Part shown: in pieces, positions 27,719-36,092 of the stretch | Layout: each line of letters opens with the position of its first letter | Numbering within the stretch: position 1 is the first letter of the stretch | Assembly (NCBI GenBank): GCA_945787715.1 | Contig: CALZJE010000027.1 | Coordinates: forward strand, 1 to 39,740 | Direction of reading: 5' to 3' | Length of the DNA stretch: 39,740 bases | Source: an uncultured Ectothiorhodospiraceae bacterium | GTDB lineage: Bacteria; Pseudomonadota; Gammaproteobacteria; S012-40 | Made by a program: the position numbers and the translations under genes | The notes under the pieces: generated by a model | The model's input: only the letters and a program-made list of their open reading frames with translations | Told to the model about the DNA's origin: nothing | Databases searched by the model: none

Positions 27719-28732
27719 GTGGTAGTAAAAGTAAGAGTTGCATTGTTAAGCATATTGATTGTGACGTTGGCTCCAATGGGAATTGCGAACGCGAAATCAC
27801 CATCAAAAAATCCGATTGTGGTTGAGTTTATTGATGATATGGCAAAGAAGCATAAATTCGATAAACTCGAACTGAAGGTGATGTTTGAGCAAGTGGAAAT
27901 TTTACCAGAAGTCATTAAAAAGATAACCCGTCCGGCGGAATCCTGGCCCTGGTATCGCTATCGTAATTTGTTTATGAAGCAGGATAGAATTGATCAGGGT
28001 GTTGAGTTTTGGAATGAAAACGCTAAACAGCTTGCCCGTGCAGAGAAGAAATTTGGTGTTCCTGCACAAATTATTGTTGCCATTATCGGTGTGGAAACTA
28101 AATATGGACGACTGACCGGGACTTATCGCCTGCTCGATTCTTTAACTACACTCGTGGTTGATTATCCTCGACGGAGTAAATTTTTTAAAAAAGAGTTAGA
28201 GCATGTTTTATTACTGGCACGTGAGGAAAAAATTGATCCTTTAACCGTGCACGGTTCTTATGCCGGGGCAATGGGCAAGCCTCAGTTTATGCCTAGCAGT
28301 TATAGAGCTTATGCGATCGATTTTAATGGTGATGGGCATCGAGATTTGTGGAATAACACAGCAGATGCAATCGGAAGTGTCGCCAGTTATCTGAAAAAAC
28401 ATGGCTGGAAAGCAAATCAACCTATTGCTGGCGTTGCCAAAGTAGAGGGTGAGAGTTATAAGCGATTTCTCAAGAAAGGAATAAAACCGAAAGTTAAATT
28501 GAACGAAATTGGGAAATATAACGTCTCAACTGATCTTGATGAATCTTCAATGCTTAAAGCTGCATTGATTGAGCTGGAGCAAAAGAATGGCAAGGAATAT
28601 TGGTTAGGGTTGCGTAATTTTTATGCAATTACTCGCTATAACCATAGTAAGCTCTACGCAATGGCTGTTTATCAGTTAGCCGAAAGTGTAAAAGAAAAAA
28701 AACTGCGTCAAAATATTAGTATGAGGCCTTAG
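27719..28732 (+). CDS. mltB: Lytic murein transglycosylase B
   Basis: A 337-residue family-3 lytic transglycosylase that cleaves glycan strands to form 1,6-anhydro ends. A signal peptide (about residues 1-22, ending ANA) has no lipobox Cys, so this is a soluble periplasmic form. The catalytic Glu is E126 in AIIGVETKYGR. Other family blocks are YAGAMGKPQFMPSSYRAYAIDFNGDG and DAIGSVASYLKKHGW. It starts with GTG, with AAGGA 8 bases upstream, and lies 11 bases after rodA. Confidence 0.95.
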   Translation: MVVKVRVALLSILIVTLAPMGIANAKSPSKNPIVVEFIDDMAKKHKFDKLELKVMFEQVEILPEVIKKITRPAESWPWYRYRNLFMKQDRIDQGVEFWNENAKQLARAEKKFGVPAQIIVAIIGVETKYGRLTGTYRLLDSLTTLVVDYPRRSKFFKKELEHVLLLAREEKIDPLTVHGSYAGAMGKPQFMPSSYRAYAIDFNGDGHRDLWNNTADAIGSVASYLKKHGWKANQPIAGVAKVEGESYKRFLKKGIKPKVKLNEIGKYNVSTDLDESSMLKAALIELEQKNGKEYWLGLRNFYAITRYNHSKLYAMAVYQLAESVKEKKLRQNISMRP

Positions 28733-28786
28733 TTGTTGTATCCTTATCTACCGACTTTTTTTAGGTAATGTTGGTTTTATATTACA

Positions 28787-29587
28787 ATGTTAAATATGGA
28801 CACGAAATTTTTCTTTACTGCCGTTTTACTCTCTCTACTGATAACCATTTTATCAGCCTGTAGTTCGTCGGGACCGAAAGATGGCGCGCCTCGTCATCTA
28901 CCTGTTGAAGTTGCAAATATTCCAAACGCAATCCCCATCTATGAGCCGAAAACCAAATGGGGAAATCCAGAATCTTATGCAGTGGCAGGTAAAACTTATT
29001 ACACATTGAAATCCAGCCTGGGATATGTGGAAAAAGGTGATGCCTCCTGGTACGGCACAAAATTTCACGGTAGACGCACATCTAGTGGTGAGCCGTACGA
29101 TATGTATGCAATGACAGCCGCTCATAAAACATTACCACTACCTACCTACGTTGAAGTTAAAAACTTAGAAAATGGAAGGAAGATTGTTGTTAAAGTGAAC
29201 GATCGTGGCCCATTTCATGCTGGTAGAATAATCGACTTATCCTATGTCGCAGCGATTAAACTTGGTATTGATGCAAAAGGTACCGGAAAGGTTGAAGTTC
29301 GGGCAATCAATGTTTCTACTGTTGGTCGTAATAGTAGTCAAACAAATAGTGATGAAACACTATTTGTTCAAGTGGGAGCGTTTTTAGAAAAGGATAATGC
29401 AGAGCGAATGCAGCTGAGATTAGCCGAATCATCAATAAATAGTGATATTCATGAATATATTATAAGTGCGACACGGCAAGTTTATAGAGTAAGAATTGGT
29501 CCGTTTGACAAGCGAGAAAATGCAAACAACATTGTCGATGATTTACAGGGGATTGGTGTACAGAATGCGAAAGTCATATCGGAATAA
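28787..29587 (+). CDS. rlpA: Lipoprotein RlpA, septal-ring lytic transglycosylase with SPOR domain
   Basis: A 266-residue lipoprotein. The lipobox is LSAC (about residue 25), followed by Ser residues that favour outer-membrane sorting. The double-psi beta-barrel domain (about residues 85-175) has GDASWYGTKFHGRRTSSGEPYD and the catalytic-region block VKVNDRGPFHAGRIIDLS. A C-terminal SPOR domain (about 190-266; LFVQVGAFLEKDNAERM) binds denuded glycans at the septum. A second ATG three codons in is equally possible as the start. In Pseudomonas RlpA cleaves glycans lacking stem peptides. Confidence 0.95.
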   Translation: MLNMDTKFFFTAVLLSLLITILSACSSSGPKDGAPRHLPVEVANIPNAIPIYEPKTKWGNPESYAVAGKTYYTLKSSLGYVEKGDASWYGTKFHGRRTSSGEPYDMYAMTAAHKTLPLPTYVEVKNLENGRKIVVKVNDRGPFHAGRIIDLSYVAAIKLGIDAKGTGKVEVRAINVSTVGRNSSQTNSDETLFVQVGAFLEKDNAERMQLRLAESSINSDIHEYIISATRQVYRVRIGPFDKRENANNIVDDLQGIGVQNAKVISE

Positions 29588-29606
29588 CAGGATTAATAGA
29601 GAAGAA

Positions 29607-30752
29607 ATGAGAGTATTAAGTAAAATTGATTGGTTAATAATCCTTACGGTTATTCTTAGTGTTTTTAGTTTTAATACATTGGCTATTGAACCCAAAGCAC
29701 CTGACTTAGCGGCGAAATCGTATATTTTAAAAGACTTCAACAGCGGGAAGGTTATCGCAGAACTTAATAGCGATAATCGGATTGAACCTGCAAGCTTAAC
29801 AAAGATGATGTCGAGTTATGTGATTGAGCATGAGTTGAAGAACGGAAATATCAGTATGACTGACGAAGTCAAAGTCAGTGAAAAAGCCTGGAAAATGCCT
29901 GGCTCTCGTATGTTCATCGAAGTTAACACCCGCGTTCCCGTTGAACAATTAATTAAAGGAATCATTATCCAGTCAGGCAATGATGCAACCGTTGCAATGG
30001 CTGAACATATTGCAGGGACTGAAGATGCGTTTGTATCGTTAATGAATGAATATGCCCGCCAGATAGGAATGAGCGGTACTCACTTTGTCAACTCGACGGG
30101 CTTACCACACAAAGATCATTATACAACGGCAAAAGATTTAGCGACATTGGTCGAAGCAGTTATTCGTGATTTTCCTGAGCACTATCAATGGTATTCGGAA
30201 AAAGAGTTTACCTTTAACAACATAAAACAGTACAACAGAAATAAACTACTTTGGCGCGACGACAATGTGGATGGCGTAAAAACTGGCCATACAGAATCGG
30301 CAGGATACTGTTTAGCTGCTTCCGCTGAAAAAGGTGGAATGCGATTGATCTCTGTAGTGTTAGGGACAGATAGCGAAAGAGCAAGAGCAACAGAGTCGCA
30401 AAAGCTACTCACCTTTGGTTTTCGCTTTTATGAAACACATAAACTTTACGATTCAACAGTCAGTTTAACCAATGCAAAAATTTGGAAGGGTGAAGTGGAA
30501 TTTGTTCCCCTGGGTATTGAAGAGGATTTATGGATTACGATTCCGCGTGGAGAATATAAGTCACTAAAAGCTTCGATTAGTTTAGATGCGAAAATTGTGG
30601 CACCTGCGAAGAGCGGTAACACATATGGTGCGGTCAATGTCACTTTGGCTGGTAATCCTCTTTTAAAACGCGACTTAGTAGCGCTTAAAGATGTTAAAAA
30701 TGGTGGTTTTTTTGGCGGATTAGTTGACGCTGTGAAGATGCGTTTTGAATAA
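29607..30752 (+). CDS. dacA: D-alanyl-D-alanine carboxypeptidase (PBP5/6 family)
   Basis: A 381-residue low-molecular-mass PBP that trims the terminal D-Ala from pentapeptide stems. It has a signal peptide (to about residue 26) and active-site motifs S63-L-T-K66 (EPASLTKMM), SGN (IIQSGNDATVA) and KTG (GVKTGHTESAGYC). The PBP5-type C-terminal beta domain follows, then an amphipathic anchor (FGGLVDAVKMRFE). The ATG at 29607 gives the proper signal peptide; the frame stays open upstream but there overlaps rlpA. Its stop overlaps the start of dat by one base (TAATG). Confidence 0.95.
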   Translation: MRVLSKIDWLIILTVILSVFSFNTLAIEPKAPDLAAKSYILKDFNSGKVIAELNSDNRIEPASLTKMMSSYVIEHELKNGNISMTDEVKVSEKAWKMPGSRMFIEVNTRVPVEQLIKGIIIQSGNDATVAMAEHIAGTEDAFVSLMNEYARQIGMSGTHFVNSTGLPHKDHYTTAKDLATLVEAVIRDFPEHYQWYSEKEFTFNNIKQYNRNKLLWRDDNVDGVKTGHTESAGYCLAASAEKGGMRLISVVLGTDSERARATESQKLLTFGFRFYETHKLYDSTVSLTNAKIWKGEVEFVPLGIEEDLWITIPRGEYKSLKASISLDAKIVAPAKSGNTYGAVNVTLAGNPLLKRDLVALKDVKNGGFFGGLVDAVKMRFE

Positions 30753-31612
30753 TGTCCACTGTTTTTTTGAATGGCGAATTCTTACCCGGCGATCAAGCGA
30801 AAATTTCAGTATTTGATAGAGGTTTTTTGTTAGGGGATGGTGTTTATGAAGTCATCCCAGCTTATAGCGGAGCTTTGTTTCGATTAGATGAACACCTTAA
30901 TCGATTGCAAAGCAGTCTTAACGAAATAAAACTTGCGAATCCATTGTCAAATGACGAGTGGGTAACGATGTTGAATAGATTGATTGCAAAAAACTATGCA
31001 ACTGAACTGTCTGTTTATCTGCAGGTTACTCGGGGCATCGCAGTGCGTGACCATGCATTTCCCACAAATACAGCAGCTACTATTTTCGCGATGGCAAATC
31101 CAATAAAACCAATGGACGCTAACTGTTATCAAAAGGGCGTTTCGGCAATAATGGTGGAAGATAATCGCTGGGCACGTTGTAATATTAAAGCCATAAGTTT
31201 GCTTCCAAATGTTTTGTTAAGGCAACAAGCAGTAGAGCATGGCGTTGTCGAGGCGATACTTCATCGCAGAGGGCATGTTACCGAAGGCGCAGCCTGTAAT
31301 ATATTTGCAGTATTTAACGATGAAATAGTCACGCCACCAAAAAGCTCTGAATTACTGCCAGGGATCACGCGAGACTTGATATTGGAGCTAGCGCAAGATA
31401 ATGGATTTAAATCTGTAGAAAGTGAAATTACTCTGGAAGAATTTAAACTGGCCGATGAAATCTGGCTTACCAGCTCAACAAAAGAGATATTGCCAGTGAC
31501 TATGCTTGATGATGTTCAAGTGGGCAATGGTCAGCCTGGTAAGGTTTGGAGTGCCATGAATGTTGTTTATAAGAATTACAAGAAACAGTTACACTCAGAG
31601 TCATTAAAGTGA
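30752..31612 (+). CDS. dat: D-amino-acid transaminase
   Basis: A 286-residue class-IV PLP aminotransferase of the D-alanine transaminase type. The schiff-base Lys is K146 in NIKAISLLPNVLLRQQA, with the family blocks FDRGFLLGDGVYEV, GHVTEGAACNIFAVF and WLTSSTKEILPV. It interconverts D-Ala and 2-oxoglutarate with pyruvate and D-Glu. Translational coupling to dacA (TAATG) fits recycling of the D-Ala released by that carboxypeptidase into D-Glu. The ybeD-lipB-lipA genes that often follow in related bacteria are not here. Confidence 0.9.
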   Translation: MSTVFLNGEFLPGDQAKISVFDRGFLLGDGVYEVIPAYSGALFRLDEHLNRLQSSLNEIKLANPLSNDEWVTMLNRLIAKNYATELSVYLQVTRGIAVRDHAFPTNTAATIFAMANPIKPMDANCYQKGVSAIMVEDNRWARCNIKAISLLPNVLLRQQAVEHGVVEAILHRRGHVTEGAACNIFAVFNDEIVTPPKSSELLPGITRDLILELAQDNGFKSVESEITLEEFKLADEIWLTSSTKEILPVTMLDDVQVGNGQPGKVWSAMNVVYKNYKKQLHSESLK

Positions 31613-31697
31613 ATTCTCTTGAAACTTTAAGTCCATGAAATAAAAAACACAATACCTTGTTGACTTGAACAGAAAAATAAATCATTTTTTAATGACT

Positions 31698-31766
31698 ATG
31701 AATAAACTCTTTTCAATAGCACAAGCAATGATTGGCACCATTCAAAACGAAAGGTGGGTTTGTTAG
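31698..31766 (+). other. Very short ORF before a terminator (22 codons, doubtful)
   Basis: ATG to TAG encodes a peptide starting MNKLFSIAQA and ending NERWVC, just ahead of the terminator that precedes the GNAT gene. No ribosome binding site is visible. The order short ORF, terminator, gene resembles an attenuator, but chance is the simpler explanation. Confidence 0.15.
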
Positions 31767-31782
31767 TGTATAGAAAAGATTA

Positions 31783-31813
31783 AAAAAACCCGCCCGTCAG
31801 AGGCGGGTTTTTT
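31783..31813. terminator. Strong rho-independent terminator after the cell-wall run
   Basis: AAACCCGCC and GGCGGGTTT form a GC-rich stem with a 7-base loop (CGTCAGA), flanked by A-run and T-run so it can work on either strand. It lies about 170 bases past dat and ends the mre-mrd transcription run. Confidence 0.93.
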
Positions 31814-31857
31814 ATTTCTGCCTCAATAAGGGTAATTTTTTGTCATTAGGAGGCAGC

Positions 31858-32439
31858 ATGGAACTTGAAAGAACAGTGCTAGATGGACGTTTTGTTAGAT
31901 TAGAACCACTATCAAAGCTTCACGAGGCTGGCTTGTGCGACGCCATTTCTGACGGTAAGCTTTGGGAGCTGTTTGTTACTTTAGTTCCGACAATAGATCA
32001 AGTTCCTCAATTTGTAGAAAATGCACTTGAAGCCTTTGATAGCGGCGATGGGCTGGCGTTTGCAACAATCGATAAAGCTACAGGACGCATCGCAGGATCA
32101 ACACGTTTTATGAAAGCGAATTTACCAAATAAACGTATAGAGATTGGTTATACTTTTTTAGGAAAATCCTGGCAGAGAACTCAGATTAATACCGAAGCTA
32201 AATTGCTAATGCTTACTTATGCCTTCGAAAAATTAACACTTAATCGTGTAGAACTTTTAACAGATTATTTAAACGAAAAATCGAGAAAGGCAATAGGCCG
32301 TTTGGGCGCTAAAGAAGAAGGCATATTACGTAATCATATGGTTATGCCCGATGGTAGAGTTAGAGACTCTGTTATATATAGTATTATTAAGAATGAATGG
32401 GTTGGTGTTAAGCAGCATCTTATCTACAAACTACGATAG
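31858..32439 (+). CDS. GNAT acetyltransferase (RimJ/RimL-like)
   Basis: A 193-residue acetyltransferase of the RimJ/RimL type (Acetyltransf_3). Family features are the start VLDGRFVRLEPLSKLHEAGL, the central strand IEIGYTFLGKSWQRTQINTEAKLLMLTYAFE, where RimL-type enzymes bind acetyl-CoA, and the block LNRVELLTDYLNEKSRKAIGRLGAKEEG. The start at ATG 31858 is fixed by a textbook AGGAGGC a few bases upstream. An in-frame TTG 6 codons earlier is rejected. The substrate could be a protein N-terminus or a small amine; it cannot be told from sequence. Confidence 0.88.
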   Translation: MELERTVLDGRFVRLEPLSKLHEAGLCDAISDGKLWELFVTLVPTIDQVPQFVENALEAFDSGDGLAFATIDKATGRIAGSTRFMKANLPNKRIEIGYTFLGKSWQRTQINTEAKLLMLTYAFEKLTLNRVELLTDYLNEKSRKAIGRLGAKEEGILRNHMVMPDGRVRDSVIYSIIKNEWVGVKQHLIYKLR

Positions 32440-32533
32440 TTAGGTACTTGCATTTTCTTCTACACGGCGTTTACCGATTAAGCTAGATGATGAGTATTGC
32501 AGACTAAAACTACGAAATAAATTTTATAACTTT

Positions 32534-33136
32534 ATGAGCAATCTTAATGACGAAAATGGTGAATATCTATCACAATATTTTAACGCACTAAATCTGCAGG
32601 GCGAAGAATTTAATGCTAAAGAATTTGAAGACTGCACATTCAATGAATGTAACTTAAGTGAAGCCACATTTGTCAAATGTCGATTTATTGATTGCCATTT
32701 TATAAAATGCAATCTTAGCGTCATAAAAATTGATCATACGAAGTTTTCAGAAGTTACTTTTGAAGAGTGCAAGATGGTAGGCATTGATTGGACTACAGCA
32801 TCTTGGCCAAGGTTTGTGCTTCCATCCCCAATTAAGTTTTTCAAATGTATTCTTAGTGACTCCTCTTTTTTCGGGCTTAGCTTGGAAGAAATTATGATTG
32901 AAGACTGTAAAGCGCATGATGTCGATTTTAGAGAAGGTAATTTTAGTGAGGCGAATTTTTCTTATACAGATTTTACAAATAGTATGTTTAGCCAAACCAA
33001 TCTTACAGCTGCGGACTTCTCAGAGGCTCTAAATTACAATATTGATATTTATGCCAATGAAATCAAACGTGCTAAGTTTTGCCGTTACGAAGCAATTAGA
33101 TTGCTTGATAGTATTGGAATTAAGCTGGTGGACTGA
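32534..33136 (+). CDS. Pentapeptide-repeat protein (Qnr/YjbI-like)
   Basis: A 200-residue right-handed beta-helix protein. Repeats of the A(D/N)LXX type run through residues about 25-80 (FEDCTFNECNLSEATFVKC) and 110-165 (DFREGNFSEANFSYTDFTNS). They are interrupted by WTTASWPRF, the kind of loop seen between the two coils of Qnr-type proteins. The end, KRAKFCRYEAIRLLDSIGIKLVD, is the typical C-terminal helix. Qnr and MfpA bind DNA gyrase as DNA mimics; whether this one does is unknown. Confidence 0.88.
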   Translation: MSNLNDENGEYLSQYFNALNLQGEEFNAKEFEDCTFNECNLSEATFVKCRFIDCHFIKCNLSVIKIDHTKFSEVTFEECKMVGIDWTTASWPRFVLPSPIKFFKCILSDSSFFGLSLEEIMIEDCKAHDVDFREGNFSEANFSYTDFTNSMFSQTNLTAADFSEALNYNIDIYANEIKRAKFCRYEAIRLLDSIGIKLVD

Positions 33137-33393
33137 AATTTTGTATGAGGACAGGTAATAGTACTAACTCAAATTTCGGAGCTCTTGTTATCTTGAAGGC
33201 AATAACCACGGTATTTGTAGAGTATGTTTATTGCCGCTAGTTATGTAGTAAAAAAATTGACGCTGAGTACTGGCCGATTTCTGTATTTTTACATAACATC
33301 GTGAAGCAACGAATACGTTGATATTTATGTGCTAATATTATTTATAGGATATATTTATTACGTTATTTTAATTGATGTAACCACGGCAAGATA

Positions 33394-34206
33394 ATGACTA
33401 AAGACAAAGCTGTTGCCAGGCCCTTATTAGCAATTCACCGAGGGAAGGAGCCGATACTCGTTAGTGCGATTCACTCTGGGCATGGCTTGCGCCCTGAAGT
33501 GGAGCACATTATTCAATTAGACGAGCAACAGCGATTACGTGAAGAAGATCCATTTACTGATGCCTGGATTTGCATTGCTGACAACTTTATTCTACCCCAA
33601 CGCTCACGCTTTGAAGTCGATTTAAATCGCCCACGTGATCATGCTGTTTATGTAACACCCGAAGACGCATGGGGCCTCGATCTTTGGAAAACTCCACCTA
33701 ACGATACAATCATTGAACATTCGCTAGAAGAATATGATGTTTTTTATCAACAGCTCGGCAATTTACTGGATGAGATGGTGGGTAAATATGGCAAAGTCGC
33801 CGTCTATGATTTACACACCTATAATTTTCGCAGAGATGGAATTCACGCTGAGCCAATGAATCCTCAGGAAAATCCTGAAGTGAATGTCGGCACTGGAACA
33901 ATGGATCGTGAATTCTGGGCTCCAGTGGTCGAAGCATTTATCAAACAACTGCGAAGTTTCGATTACCTGGATCGGCAGTTGGATGTGCGTGAAAATATTA
34001 AATTTAAAGGACGACAGTTTGCACAATGGATACATGCACACTACCCAAAAGATGTCTGCGTTTTATCAATAGAAATTAAAAAATTTTTTATGGATGAGTG
34101 GTCGGGAATGGGAGACCCAGTCGCAATCCAGGCTATTCGGCAAGCGTTAGCAGGCACTCTGAGTGGGGTGAAAGAGGCACTTTTTGAACTAGGTAAAAAT
34201 CGATGA
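33394..34206 (+). CDS. N-formylglutamate amidohydrolase-like enzyme
   Basis: A 270-residue member of the FGase (HutG/N-formylglutamate deformylase) family, zinc-dependent amidohydrolases with a carboxypeptidase-like fold. Conserved blocks are LVSAIHSGHGL, FTDAWICIADNF, SRFEVDLNRPRD, VAVYDLHTYNFRRDG and NIKFKGRQFAQW. No hut genes are nearby, so a role in histidine degradation is unlikely. The stop overlaps the next gene's ATG (ATGA), so it is translationally coupled to the QEGLA metallopeptidase. A tight three-gene operon follows, suggesting a shared amide- or peptide-bond substrate. Confidence 0.88.
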   Translation: MTKDKAVARPLLAIHRGKEPILVSAIHSGHGLRPEVEHIIQLDEQQRLREEDPFTDAWICIADNFILPQRSRFEVDLNRPRDHAVYVTPEDAWGLDLWKTPPNDTIIEHSLEEYDVFYQQLGNLLDEMVGKYGKVAVYDLHTYNFRRDGIHAEPMNPQENPEVNVGTGTMDREFWAPVVEAFIKQLRSFDYLDRQLDVRENIKFKGRQFAQWIHAHYPKDVCVLSIEIKKFFMDEWSGMGDPVAIQAIRQALAGTLSGVKEALFELGKNR

Positions 34207-36089
34207 CCCCCTCAGGAGCCGATGTTAATAAATTCATAGAAATCCTTGCTTGCCACTTTGAAGCGAATAAAGCGACTGATATTGCAACTCAGCATTATCG
34301 TATTCACATCGACCGACAACTTCCGTTTCTGATTTTTTACCGAAAGTGCGATGAAACTAGCCAGGCCACTCTGGATATTCTCAGTACTTTTTCTTCCTAT
34401 ATTCTAATTCCTGCCGATGATCAGTACATTGCTCAAAATAAAAAGCTTATAAACGCAATCGTTGAGCTGCAAAAAAAATATTTTGAAGGCAGTTTGCTTA
34501 TAGAAATTTGGTTTAAACCTCTGAGTCACCCACTAACAAAACAAGGAGAGCCTAAGCCGCAAAAGTTTAGTATCAAGGCTTTTTCTCAAAACCTCTCTCA
34601 TGCAACTTTAGAATCACTTGAAGCAGCTTTGCAACAGATTATTTTACGAAAGCGTAATGCGATTGTTGATGTTAATTATGAGGATTCAATTGCACCGCCG
34701 GGTATCAAAGCGTTATTTGATAACACGCAAAGCGAACCAAAGGTTAGTTTTCTCGGAATTGAAATTGAAGAGATGTATCAAAGCATTGAGTCTGATCAGA
34801 TTTTCCCTTTCGCGATTAAAAAGTTAAAAGATGGCCTGAATAGAGCAATTAAAAAAGCGGTGTATACATTTTCACATGAGAGCACTTTATTCAAACCTGA
34901 AAATTATCATGTGTTGGGGCGACGGTCTTTAACTAAACTTGTTTGGCAGTGTGATAAAGCATTAACAGACATCAGTGAAAGTTTTGATTTGCTGTTACAT
35001 GTTACGCCAGTCAATACCAGCCAAGCATGGAAGGAATTTAAACGTTCTCATTATCAAAAAACACCCATCTTTCATTATCGACCAAGAACTGTCGATCCCT
35101 CACTCTTGAAACGTAAACTTTATAACATTCCTATTGAGGATATTGAAGATCCAGCGCTTAATTCTTTCTTTACTTCAAAGCGCGATGAACTAGATGAGCA
35201 AATCGGCCTGTTACATAAACGCGAATTGTCTCAATTCCTATTTAGTTCGATTCAAATTTTTGGAGTCATCGATAAGGGGCTACTAACGACAGCAAAAAAT
35301 ATTTTGTGTCAACAATCAACAGTTGATCAAATTTATACTTCTGAATTGTTAAGTGCCGATCAGTTTGCCGCACACGCTGAGCAAACAATGGATTATTATC
35401 GAAAAATTGATCCTCAGTTTACAGCGACAGTAACTGTAAGAAACGATATTACTGGTATCTTGGTTTCTCATGGAAATTTTTTAATAGGCACTGATGCACA
35501 GGTATCAAAATCAAGATTAAGTGCTACCTTATCTCATGAAATTGGAACGCATGTATTAACGTATCACAATGGAATCCAACAGCCCTTCAGTCAACTATAT
35601 TCAGGTATGGCGGGATATGAAGAATTACAGGAAGGATTGGCGGTACTTGGTGAATATTTTTCAGATGGCTTAACGCATGATCGATTGGTTATTCTTGCTG
35701 CACGTGTAATTGCAGTTGACAGTATTATCAAGGGTGCAAGTTTTGTTGAAACATACAATGTCTTGACCGATGAATACGGCATTTACCCTCATTCGGCTTT
35801 TTATACGACAATGCGTGTTTATCGTGGCGGTGGATATACCAAAGATATGATCTATTTACGTGGACTACTGCATTTGCTTCAGCTGATTTCAAAAGACATT
35901 GATTTTAATCTGTTATTCACAGGAAAGATATCATTTGAATATTTACCACTGATCGAAGAGTTATACTGGCGAGAAATTATCAAGCCTCCCGTGTTGCTTC
36001 CGCAGTATTTAGCAACGGAATCTGCCCAAAGAAAGATGAGTACTATTAAGAAATCGCCTAAGTTGGATACCATTATGGAGGGTCTGTAA
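34203..36089 (+). CDS. DUF1704 / 'QEGLA motif' metallopeptidase (TIGR02421, MATCAP family)
   Basis: A 628-residue protein annotated in databases as 'flavohemoglobin expression-modulating QEGLA motif protein' (TIGR02421, DUF1704). The zinc motif is H445-E-I-G-T-H450 in LSHEIGTHVL, with Q476-E-G-L-A480 supplying the third ligand Glu477. A large N-terminal region of unknown fold precedes it. Eukaryotic members of the superfamily (MATCAP/KIAA0895L) are carboxypeptidases removing the C-terminal Tyr of alpha-tubulin. It overlaps the amidohydrolase gene by 4 bases and is 3 bases from the ATP-grasp ligase. A C-terminal-tail peptidase is my inference; the bacterial substrate is unknown. Confidence 0.9.
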   Translation: MTPSGADVNKFIEILACHFEANKATDIATQHYRIHIDRQLPFLIFYRKCDETSQATLDILSTFSSYILIPADDQYIAQNKKLINAIVELQKKYFEGSLLIEIWFKPLSHPLTKQGEPKPQKFSIKAFSQNLSHATLESLEAALQQIILRKRNAIVDVNYEDSIAPPGIKALFDNTQSEPKVSFLGIEIEEMYQSIESDQIFPFAIKKLKDGLNRAIKKAVYTFSHESTLFKPENYHVLGRRSLTKLVWQCDKALTDISESFDLLLHVTPVNTSQAWKEFKRSHYQKTPIFHYRPRTVDPSLLKRKLYNIPIEDIEDPALNSFFTSKRDELDEQIGLLHKRELSQFLFSSIQIFGVIDKGLLTTAKNILCQQSTVDQIYTSELLSADQFAAHAEQTMDYYRKIDPQFTATVTVRNDITGILVSHGNFLIGTDAQVSKSRLSATLSHEIGTHVLTYHNGIQQPFSQLYSGMAGYEELQEGLAVLGEYFSDGLTHDRLVILAARVIAVDSIIKGASFVETYNVLTDEYGIYPHSAFYTTMRVYRGGGYTKDMIYLRGLLHLLQLISKDIDFNLLFTGKISFEYLPLIEELYWREIIKPPVLLPQYLATESAQRKMSTIKKSPKLDTIMEGL

Positions 36090-36092
36090 GCC

